DNA from: Dehalococcoidia bacterium UBA4060
GTDB lineage: Bacteria > Chloroflexota > Dehalococcoidia > GIF9 > UBA5629
Reading direction: 5' to 3'
Length of the DNA stretch: 6,397 bases
NCBI GenBank assembly: GCA_002383665.1
Contig: DFZI01000019.1
Location: 12,583 to 18,979, forward strand
Program-made: the position numbers and the translations under genes
Notes under the pieces: generated by a model
Seen by the model: the letters and a program-made list of their open reading frames with translations, nothing else
Database searches by the model: none
Told to the model about the DNA's origin: nothing
Part shown: in pieces, positions 1 to 5,652 of the stretch
Layout: the number at the start of each line of letters is the position of its first letter
Position numbering within the stretch: the first letter of the stretch is position 1

Positions 1-187
1 AATGCCGGTACGGCTTGTGACAGGAGATGACCTTATACAGGAATTCAAGCTGAGCCAGGGAAGGATTATCGGCCGGCTGCTGGCCATGGTCAGTGAAGCA
101 CAGGCAGCCGGAGAGGTCAGCACGAGAGAAGAAGCGCTGGAATATATAAGAAATGAGCTCGACAAGGGTGCCTGTTGCGCTGCATGA
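1..187 (+). CDS. C-terminal fragment of a CCA-adding tRNA nucleotidyltransferase / poly(A) polymerase family protein (5' end outside window)
   Basis: Only about the last 61 residues are present. The frame is open to the window edge, so the ATG at position 2 is probably an internal Met and not a start. The fragment reads LVTGDDLIQEF, then GRIIGRLL, then AGEVSTREEALEYI. This matches the pattern I know from the C-terminus of CCA-adding enzymes: a 'L(T)G.DLI..FGL.PG..IG.LL' helix-turn region followed by 'G.v.treEAl..v'. In those enzymes the region follows the HD or tRNA-binding part and contacts the tRNA. The protein ends in GACCAA and stops at 185-187. The secD start is 43 nt downstream with no terminator between, so the two may be co-transcribed. 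The family call rests on this short tail only; the catalytic head is not visible. Confidence 0.6.
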   Translation, partial: MPVRLVTGDDLIQEFKLSQGRIIGRLLAMVSEAQAAGEVSTREEALEYIRNELDKGACCAA

Positions 188-230
188 CTGCATTTGACCG
201 GAAACATTACTCAGGAGGAAGAATAGACCA

Positions 231-1550
231 TTGAAGACAAGTAATATCTGGCTGCTGCTATTTATCCTGGTCCTTTTTGGATTCGGGCTCTGGGCGATAG
301 TGCCGCTGGAAGGCGAGCGGTTCGGACGCCAGGGATTGGCACTGGGCCTTGACCTCAAGGGCGGCGCCTATCTCGTATATGAAGCTGATGTAACCAAGCG
401 AGACCCCTCTCAGACTGTGGATGAGGTAATGACCAATGTATTAAGCAAGATTGAGCGGCGTGCCAATGCCTTTGGCGTCAAAGAGCCGATCATACAGAGG
501 CAGGGTGAAAACCGCATACTGGTGCAATTGCCAGGTGAGAAGAACGTGGATGAAGCCAAAAAGCTGATCGGCAAGGTGGCCCAGCTTAAGTTCATGGAGA
601 CCACAACGGATGCTTCAGGGCAGCCAGCCCGTGACGATAAGGGCGAGATTATCTGGACGCCTGCCACCGCCACCGGCAGCGACGGCCAGGTTAAGGAACT
701 CACCGGCCAATACCTCAAACCCAATGCTGAAGTGGTATTAAAAGAGGGCACCAATGAGCCTGAGGTTGCTTTTGAATGGAATGATGAAGGGGCCATACTG
801 TTTGAGCAGATCACCAAACGAAACATCCAGAAGCCGTTAGGGATCTTTCTGGATGAAGAGATGGTCTCTGCTCCCACCGTCCAGGCTGTGATCAAGAACA
901 GCGGTGTCATCACCGGTGTGAATATGCAGGAAGCCCAGAACCTGGCCATCCAGCTTAATTCCGGTTCCCTCGATGTCCCTCTGACAGTGATACGAGAACA
1001 GACAGTGGATGCCACGCTCGGCTCTGACTCGATCAGGAGAAGCATCGCGGCCGGTGCCATCGGCCTGATCCTGGTCATACTTTTCTTGATCCTTTATTAC
1101 CGCATGTCAGGCGTCATTGCCACGATGGCACTGATCGTTTACGGCGTGCTGATGATGGCCATTTTCAAACTGGTGCCCGTGACGCTGACCCTGGCGGGCA
1201 TCGCGGCAGGCGTTGTTTCGGTGGGCATGGCTGTGGATGCCAATATTCTGATATTTGAGCGTATGAAGGAGGAGCTACGGGCAGGTCGCACACTGAATGC
1301 AGCCGTAGACGCTGGCTTCAAACGTGCCTGGCTGGCGATCCGCGATAGCAACGTTACCACCTTCATTGCCTGTATAGTCCTGTACTGGTTCGGCGATACC
1401 TTTGGCGCTTTTATGGTCAAGGGTTTTGCGTTCACGCTCTTCATCGGTGTGGCGCTCAGTATGTTCACGGCCATTACAGTTAGCCGGCTTCTACTTACGA
1501 TGTTTGCCGGCGTTGTTAAAAATACCCGGCTGTACGGAGTTAAATCATGA
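231..1550 (+). CDS. secD: Protein translocase subunit SecD
   Basis: This is a 439-aa inner-membrane protein of the RND-like SecDF module, which uses the proton gradient to help pull preproteins out of the SecYEG channel. Visible parts in order are: a first membrane segment at about residues 6-24; the conserved GLDLKGG motif at 39-45; an extracytoplasmic P1-type domain to about 265, with LGIFLDEEMVSAPTV at 203-217 and LNSGSLDVPL at 242-251; then five membrane segments (about 270-290, 294-313, 315-340, 374-389, 394-425). The family signature VDANILIFERMKEE (335-348) holds the conserved membrane Asp336. It is shorter than the roughly 615-aa E. coli SecD, as is usual for compact forms with a smaller P1 head. 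The start is TTG at 231, chosen because AGGAGG lies at 213-218 and the hydrophobic segment begins at once. The stop overlaps the secF start by 4 nt. Confidence 0.97.
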   Translation: MKTSNIWLLLFILVLFGFGLWAIVPLEGERFGRQGLALGLDLKGGAYLVYEADVTKRDPSQTVDEVMTNVLSKIERRANAFGVKEPIIQRQGENRILVQLPGEKNVDEAKKLIGKVAQLKFMETTTDASGQPARDDKGEIIWTPATATGSDGQVKELTGQYLKPNAEVVLKEGTNEPEVAFEWNDEGAILFEQITKRNIQKPLGIFLDEEMVSAPTVQAVIKNSGVITGVNMQEAQNLAIQLNSGSLDVPLTVIREQTVDATLGSDSIRRSIAAGAIGLILVILFLILYYRMSGVIATMALIVYGVLMMAIFKLVPVTLTLAGIAAGVVSVGMAVDANILIFERMKEELRAGRTLNAAVDAGFKRAWLAIRDSNVTTFIACIVLYWFGDTFGAFMVKGFAFTLFIGVALSMFTAITVSRLLLTMFAGVVKNTRLYGVKS

Positions 1551-2449
1551 TTGACATAGTCAATAAACGCAAATGGTTTTTTCTGATATCGATATTGCTG
1601 CTGATACCGGGAATCATCTCCATGATCGTTTTCGGCTTCAAGCTGGGCATCGATTTCAGCAGCGGCACCGTCATGACTTTGAGCTTCAATCCGCCCGTTG
1701 AGCAGGCGATGTTGAGAGATGAGCTGATCAAGCTTGGCCACCCGGAAGCCAGCATCCAGAAGACAAGCGGAGGCGATTTCCTTATCCGCATCAGGGAGAT
1801 CAACACCGAGGAGAAAGGTGCTCTTACGACGGGGCTGACGGAGGATCTGAAGGCCGAGGTGAATATAAGGGACTATGAGACTGTATCACCTGCAGTGGCC
1901 AGTGAAGTGGCACGCAATGCAGGCATTGCCGTGCTGATTGCATCGGTGTTTATGCTCTTATACATCGCCTTCGCCTTTCGTCACATGCCCAACCCCTTCA
2001 GGTGGGGCCTGAGTGCCGTTATCGGCCTGTTACATGATGTGCTCATCGTGATGGGCGTATTTTCAATACTCGGCTGGGCTGCGGGTGTAGAAGTGGATGC
2101 CATGTTCATCACAGCCATGCTAACCATCGTGGGCTACAGCATCAACAATACCTGTGTGGTCTATGACCGCATTCGTGAGAACGTGCGCAAAGGCATAAGC
2201 AAGGATTTTGCCGTAACGGTCAACGTGAGCATACTTGAGACGATCGCCCGCTGTATTAACTGCAGTCTCACCGTGATATTCACCGGACTGGCTATTTACC
2301 TCTTCGGCGGCGTGACTATACAGGAGTTCATCCTGGCGCTGCTGATCGGTGTGGCCGTTGGTGTTTATAACTCCATCTTTATAGTCGGTCCTCTGCTGGT
2401 GGTCTGGGATAGGGGGCTAAAGACCTCTCCCAAGCCTGTCCGGTCATAA
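1547..2449 (+). CDS. secF: Protein translocase subunit SecF
   Basis: This is a 300-aa partner of SecD; together they form a 12-span proton-driven accessory complex of the Sec translocon. The first membrane segment is at about 11-30, followed by LGIDFSSGT (33-41; family consensus GIDFxGGT) and a short extracytoplasmic P4 domain. TVSPAVASEVARNA (112-125) is the lineage version of the SVGPxVG..L.RNA motif before the second span. Further spans lie at about 124-144, 152-177, 183-207, 238-254 and 257-286. LLHDVLIVMG (161-170) carries the conserved HDV aspartate, D164. VGYSINNTCVVYDRIREN (195-212) is the SecF signature, but with Asn at 201 where Asp is usual. The ATG lies in the ATGA overlap with secD, and GGAG at 1536-1539 is 7 nt upstream, so translational coupling is likely. 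Confidence 0.97.
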   Translation: MIDIVNKRKWFFLISILLLIPGIISMIVFGFKLGIDFSSGTVMTLSFNPPVEQAMLRDELIKLGHPEASIQKTSGGDFLIRIREINTEEKGALTTGLTEDLKAEVNIRDYETVSPAVASEVARNAGIAVLIASVFMLLYIAFAFRHMPNPFRWGLSAVIGLLHDVLIVMGVFSILGWAAGVEVDAMFITAMLTIVGYSINNTCVVYDRIRENVRKGISKDFAVTVNVSILETIARCINCSLTVIFTGLAIYLFGGVTIQEFILALLIGVAVGVYNSIFIVGPLLVVWDRGLKTSPKPVRS

Positions 2450-2496
2450 GATAAATTAAAGGAAAGAATGCAGGCAGGAGAATTCAAGGGGGAATT

Positions 2497-2628
2497 ATGG
2501 ACAGGAATACATTTATAGGCATATGGGCATTGATTATGGTGCCGTTAGCCGCATTTCTGGGCATCGTGGGTATGATACTGGGCGTGGTGGTCATACTCTT
2601 TATAGGCATGGGCAGCAAAGAAGGTTGA
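2497..2628 (+). CDS. Small single-span membrane protein of 43 aa, function unknown
   Basis: An ATG at 2497 opens a 43-codon frame ending in TGA at 2626-2628. The peptide starts MDRNTF, is hydrophobic from about residue 7 to 38 (Gly-, Val-, Ile- and Met-rich) and ends in GSKEG. This fits one membrane helix with short polar ends. AAGGGGG at 2486-2492 is a plausible ribosome-binding site 4 nt before the ATG. The gene sits 47 nt after the secF stop and 22 nt before the terminator hairpin, so it would be the last gene of the secDF unit. I do not recognise its family. It has no SecG, SecE or YajC hallmark that I can see. Position suggests a membrane role linked to SecDF, but that is inference. A chance ORF cannot be ruled out. 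Confidence 0.6.
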   Translation: MDRNTFIGIWALIMVPLAAFLGIVGMILGVVVILFIGMGSKEG

Positions 2629-2650
2629 TATCCAAACATTCAAAGACGTT

Positions 2651-2681
2651 AAAAGGCGGGGCAACTATACCCGCCTTTTTT
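2651..2681. terminator. Bidirectional intrinsic terminator between the secDF unit and the convergent deacetylase gene
   Basis: AAAAGGCGGG (2651-2660) pairs perfectly with CCCGCCTTTT (2670-2679) around a 9-nt loop. Six T residues (2676-2681) follow on the plus strand. On the minus strand the same hairpin ends in TTTT. It lies between the end of the plus-strand unit and the stop codon (2680-2682) of the minus-strand gene, so it can end transcription from both sides. Confidence 0.9.
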
Positions 2682-3717
2682 ATTTATCCAGATTGTGGAT
2701 TTGGCGTAGCATGGCGATATAGCTGTCGAAGTCAACCGGCGTGGTGATAGTTGGAGGTTGTCCGAAGGGATCGAAGATCTCATCATGGCCCAGCATTATT
2801 TCGAAGGTGGCCGCCACAGAAAAGGCGAGGGCTGGTCGGTGATAGCCCCCTTCCAGTGTGTAGACCGTTTTCCCGCCGCAGCAGTCTGCGGCGATAGACT
2901 GGATAATTTGTGTTATCCTCGCATATCCCGTGGTGGTCAGATTGATATTGGACATGGAATCCTTCCAGTGTGCATCGTAACCGGCCGAGACCATTACCAG
3001 GTCGGGATGGTAACGCCTGCCTGCAGGCATGATCACCTCGTTGTAGGCGCGCAGGAAGTCGGCATCCCCCGTTGATGCTTCCATAGGGATGTTGAGAATG
3101 CAGCCTTTACCTTCTCCCTCGCCTGTCTCGTCAGCCAGGCCTGTGAAGGGGAACCAGGGGTATTCGTGGGTAGAGCAGTAAAGCACATGCCCGTCGGTGT
3201 AGAATGCCTCCTGTGTGCCGTTGCCATGGTGCACATCGAAATCTATGATCATAACACGCTTGATATCGTAGTTTCTGAGAGCATAGCGGGCAGCGATAGC
3301 CACATTGTTGAACAGGCAAAAGCCCATCTGGTGCATGCGCACTGCATGATGGCCGGGGGGACGCACAAGGGCAAAGGCGCTGCTATGCTTGCCCGTCAGC
3401 ACTGAGTCAACGGCGTTCATCACTCCGCCGGCTGCATAGAGGGCGGCCTCCCACGAGCCGCTGGATACATAGGTATCGGGATCAAGCCATCCTCCTCCAC
3501 TATCGATCTCCTTCTTTAATTCCTGCAGGTAACTGCGGTCATGGATGGTCGCGATCTCGTCGATGGTAGCCGGCCGCGGCTGGATTAGCTCAAGCTGCTC
3601 TTTAAGTCCGGTTTTGACAAGTATCTCATCGATGGCTGTCAGCCTGTCTTTGCCTTCGACGTGGTCGTTTGTATCATGCTTCTGATATACCTGATCAGCT
3701 ACATATCCAACTGGCAT
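2680..3717 (-). CDS. Histone deacetylase superfamily amidohydrolase (class II HDAC-like / acetylpolyamine amidohydrolase type)
   Basis: From the ATG at 3717 this is a 345-aa zinc hydrolase of the arginase-deacetylase fold. Residues given here count from that ATG. RPPGHHA (119-125) holds the tandem catalytic histidines H123 and H124, and GFCLFNN lies at 132-138. IDFDVHHGNGT (158-168) supplies zinc ligands D161 and H163, and SAGYDAH (244-250) the third ligand, D248. LEGGY (288-292) carries the transition-state tyrosine Y292. All catalytic positions are intact, so an active enzyme is expected, removing acetyl or similar acyl groups from amines. The substrate (protein lysine, polyamine or small molecule) cannot be read from the sequence. 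There is no signal peptide, so it should be cytoplasmic. A TTG at 3723 would add two residues, but the ribosome-binding site touches it directly, so the ATG is preferred. The gene is alone in its unit, convergent with secDF and divergent from nurA. Confidence 0.92.
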   Translation of the reverse strand: MPVGYVADQVYQKHDTNDHVEGKDRLTAIDEILVKTGLKEQLELIQPRPATIDEIATIHDRSYLQELKKEIDSGGGWLDPDTYVSSGSWEAALYAAGGVMNAVDSVLTGKHSSAFALVRPPGHHAVRMHQMGFCLFNNVAIAARYALRNYDIKRVMIIDFDVHHGNGTQEAFYTDGHVLYCSTHEYPWFPFTGLADETGEGEGKGCILNIPMEASTGDADFLRAYNEVIMPAGRRYHPDLVMVSAGYDAHWKDSMSNINLTTTGYARITQIIQSIAADCCGGKTVYTLEGGYHRPALAFSVAATFEIMLGHDEIFDPFGQPPTITTPVDFDSYIAMLRQIHNLDK

Positions 3718-3723
3718 ATACAA

Positions 3724-3729
3724 TCCTTT
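3724..3729 (-). promoter_or_regulatory. Ribosome-binding site that decides the deacetylase start
   Basis: Read on the minus strand, AAAGGA occupies 3729-3724. It lies 6 nt upstream of the ATG at 3717, a good spacing. It has no gap to the alternative TTG at 3723, so the ATG is favoured. Confidence 0.65.
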
Positions 3730-3758
3730 CTATGTTCTTGCATTTTTCGCCTGTGTGA

Positions 3759-3787
3759 ATGATAACATCGACAGGCCGGATGGGCAA
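3759..3787 (-). promoter_or_regulatory. Candidate sigma-70-type promoter for the deacetylase gene
   Basis: On the minus strand, TTGCCC (3787-3782) is separated by 17 nt from TATCAT (3764-3759). These match the -35 and -10 consensus at 4 of 6 and 5 of 6 positions. The predicted transcription start is near 3752, giving a leader of about 35 nt that contains the AAAGGA ribosome-binding site. This was judged by eye and has not been tested. Confidence 0.5.
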
Positions 3788-3788
3788 T

Positions 3789-3817
3789 GTATACCACTCG
3801 TTAATATACGTATACGT
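3789..3817. promoter_or_regulatory. Candidate operator region with palindromic GTATAC sites between divergent promoters
   Basis: GTATAC occurs at 3789-3794 and again at 3810-3815, exactly 21 bp apart (two helical turns). The second copy lies in overlapping perfect palindromes TATACGTATA (3805-3814) and ACGTATACGT (3808-3817), which also make a tandem TATACG pair. The pair is placed between the -35 boxes of the deacetylase and nurA promoters. A shared regulator is possible but inferred. AT-rich promoter DNA produces such words by chance fairly often. Confidence 0.3.
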
Positions 3818-3823
3818 TGATAA

Positions 3824-3852
3824 TTGTTAGTAGCCGCCTGTCGTGCTATACT
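3824..3852 (+). promoter_or_regulatory. Candidate extended -10 promoter for the nurA operon
   Basis: TTGTTA (3824-3829) is separated by 17 nt from TATACT (3847-3852), and TG at 3844-3845 makes an extended -10. The predicted transcription start is near 3859, only about 10 nt before the ATG at 3869. This argues that the upstream TTG at 3824 is a -35 element and not a start codon. Confidence 0.6.
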
Positions 3853-3868
3853 AAGGATTCTAAAAAAG

Positions 3869-5068
3869 ATGACGCTTGATATAACCCAGGTCTACCGCCA
3901 GGTTGAGGAAATGGCTGGTGAGATGAAAAACCGCCGGGCAGACTATGGGAGGCGGCTGGCAACGGCGACAGAGGTTCTCAAGTCCGCCGCTACAGAGCAG
4001 GAAGTGCTCAGACATAAAGTAGAAAGAGCTCATACCTCGTGGCTGTTAGCAGGTTTAAAGGAAGATATCGGCTTGCATAAAGCTCCTGCATCTCTACCCT
4101 CCGATTTCTGTGTGGTGGGATGTGACGGATCGCATATCGACGTGGATCGTCACCATTCGGAGCGACTGTTCCTGTTCAATATGGGTGTAATCTACCTGCG
4201 TTATGGTGGCAGCCCGGATGCCGAGTTCATCTCCTCACCCACACTTTATTATGGTGAAGAGAGGCAAAATATCCGCTCAACCGGTGGACAGCAAGTAGCT
4301 ATCGAGGGTCCTTTGCTGGGAATTAAACGGGGTGTGGAAGAATGCCGCAGCCTGGCAGACCGTGTCTGCAGTGCACCAGATGGGCTGCCAGTGCTGGGGC
4401 TGATCGACGGCTCGCTGATCATGTGGGGGCTTGTAGGCCAGCGTTACGAGGATTTTGTGATAAAAGATCTGCTTGATGAAGGCCTGCTCAAACAGTTCGA
4501 CCGTTTCTTTGAGCTGAATAAGACCAGGCAGGCAGCACTGGCCAGCTATATCAGCTTTCCCCGCAGCGCTGATGTGGCCAATGTACTGAGGCTGCAAATC
4601 TGCCCTTATGACCCGGTTGACTGTGACAGGCACTGCCAGGGTAAATTGGAGGGGAGGCCCTGTGACGAGATCGCAGGCGTGATTGATAGAGCACTGTTTG
4701 GTAAGGTGCTCGGAGACAGGGAAAGGTCACCCGTGTTTTACAGTACCTCATCTATCAACACCAGGTACGGTATCCATAAGGTATGCTTCTTTTATATCGG
4801 GATGGGGGAGGAGGTTGCCAGGGTGGAGGTGCCTGAGTGGGTGGCGGATGATGAGGCGCTTCTGAACTTGACACATGCGATTATTTTGGACCAGTGTGAT
4901 AAGGGTTTTGGCTACCCCGTCTGTCTGAGCGAGGCTCATGAACAGGCGGTGGTCACGGGCACAGACCGTGACCAGTTCTGGGACCTGGTTGACCGAGTTC
5001 TGCAGGAGGATAATATTGCTTCACAGCGCTCGCTTAAGCAGAGAAGCAAGAGGGTGAGATGGATTTAA
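3869..5068 (+). CDS. nurA: NurA-type DNA nuclease, partner of HerA
   Basis: This is a 399-aa protein of the NurA nuclease family (RNase H-like fold, metal-dependent exo/endonuclease). Archaeal members work with the HerA translocase to resect DNA ends. An N-terminal helical stretch (1-60) with a charged heptad-like pattern precedes the nuclease core. CVVGCDGSH (81-89) gives the motif-I aspartate D86. LGLIDGSL (176-183) gives the second acidic motif at D180. ASYISFPRSADV (225-236) matches the conserved Y-and-basic segment, and LSEAHEQAVV (353-362) the C-terminal E/H motif. Four cysteines (C245, C252, C256, C265) form a compact cluster between them. The frame is open back to a TTG at 3824, but that codon coincides with a promoter -35 box and MTLDITQVY at 3869 looks like the family N-terminus. 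AAGGA at 3853-3857 could be the ribosome-binding site only if transcription starts further upstream. It overlaps the next gene by 10 nt, and downstream HerA supports the call. Confidence 0.9.
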   Translation: MTLDITQVYRQVEEMAGEMKNRRADYGRRLATATEVLKSAATEQEVLRHKVERAHTSWLLAGLKEDIGLHKAPASLPSDFCVVGCDGSHIDVDRHHSERLFLFNMGVIYLRYGGSPDAEFISSPTLYYGEERQNIRSTGGQQVAIEGPLLGIKRGVEECRSLADRVCSAPDGLPVLGLIDGSLIMWGLVGQRYEDFVIKDLLDEGLLKQFDRFFELNKTRQAALASYISFPRSADVANVLRLQICPYDPVDCDRHCQGKLEGRPCDEIAGVIDRALFGKVLGDRERSPVFYSTSSINTRYGIHKVCFFYIGMGEEVARVEVPEWVADDEALLNLTHAIILDQCDKGFGYPVCLSEAHEQAVVTGTDRDQFWDLVDRVLQEDNIASQRSLKQRSKRVRWI

Positions 5069-5652
5069 AGCAAAAGATTGCTGAAGTTATTGAAACGAGC
5101 AATTCCGAGTTCATGGCGCAGTGCTATGAGCTAGAAGGCGTTCCTGCCCTGGGCAGTCTGGTGCGCACCAGAGGTCGCGACTGTGACATTTATGGCATCG
5201 TATATTACTCTGCCACACATAGTCTTGAGCCGGGCAGGCGCATCATCGCCCGTGGGCAGAACGCTGCCACGGACAGAGACGTGTTCAAGGCCAACCCGCA
5301 ATTGGCCAGGCTGCTTGTCTCCGATTTCAAGGCTCTCGTCATAGGCCATCGCAGCGGTGGTGACGTCAAACAGTACTTACCGCCCTCTCCGGCCCTGGTC
5401 TATGCTTTCGTTTATACTTCCACTGATGAGGAGGTCAGGCAATTCACCCAATCGCTCAACTTCCTCAGTCTTATGCTGGACAGCCGCCTGCCGGTGGCGA
5501 CCGATGAGGTCGTAGCTGCCTTCCTCCGCTCGGCAGGCCACACCCATCCCTCGTCACAGGGGTTCCTGATCAGGGCGGGCAAAGAGCTGGCCTGGCTGCT
5601 GAGCAATGATATCCGCAGACTTGATTCTATTTTGAAGAGGTTAAGCCAGTGA
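5059..5652 (+). CDS. HAS-barrel-like protein between nurA and herA, function unknown
   Basis: This is a 197-aa soluble protein. Residues 28-65 (VPALGSLVR, then CDIYGIVYY, then GRRIIARG) have the beta-strand rhythm and Gly positions of the HAS-barrel, the small barrel found at the N-terminus of HerA and in ATP synthase subunits. Further on come FKALVIGH (90-97), the proline-rich YLPPSPALVYAFVY (106-119), EEVRQFTQSLNFLSLML (124-140) and a helical C-terminus with GKELAWLLSNDIRRLD (174-189). From memory this order resembles stand-alone HAS-barrel proteins of cyanobacteria and Chloroflexota; that is recall, not a search result. The ATG at 5059 lies inside the end of nurA (10-nt overlap) with AAGAGGG at 5048-5054, and its TGA overlaps the herA GTG. 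Translation of the three genes is therefore probably coupled. A role as adaptor between nuclease and translocase is inference. Confidence 0.65.
   Translation: MDLKQKIAEVIETSNSEFMAQCYELEGVPALGSLVRTRGRDCDIYGIVYYSATHSLEPGRRIIARGQNAATDRDVFKANPQLARLLVSDFKALVIGHRSGGDVKQYLPPSPALVYAFVYTSTDEEVRQFTQSLNFLSLMLDSRLPVATDEVVAAFLRSAGHTHPSSQGFLIRAGKELAWLLSNDIRRLDSILKRLSQ

Noticed and set aside
194..222. TTGACC as a -35 box for a dedicated secD promoter
   Set aside because: At the right spacing there is no -10-like sequence (GGAAGA overlaps the ribosome-binding site), so read-through from upstream is more likely.
410..1078. Open frame of 222 codons on the minus strand inside secD
   Set aside because: It lies wholly opposite a well-supported gene, its protein has no recognisable motif, and its composition is that of a reverse-strand shadow.
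1139..1741. Open frame of 200 codons on the minus strand across the secD/secF junction
   Set aside because: It is antisense to conserved SecD and SecF membrane motifs, with no promoter, ribosome-binding site or family resemblance.
2468..2518. 16-codon frame with AAAGGA upstream, overlapping the start of the small membrane gene
   Set aside because: It is too short, has no distinctive composition and could easily be chance. A coupling leader peptide is conceivable but unsupported.
2523..2747. 74-codon plus-strand frame running through the terminator
   Set aside because: It overlaps the 43-aa membrane gene in another frame, crosses a strong terminator hairpin and enters the deacetylase gene antisense.
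3824..3868. Upstream TTG start adding 15 residues to NurA
   Set aside because: The TTG is part of the -35 box and the extension would span the -10 box, so it would not be in the transcript. The ATG at 3869 gives the expected N-terminus.
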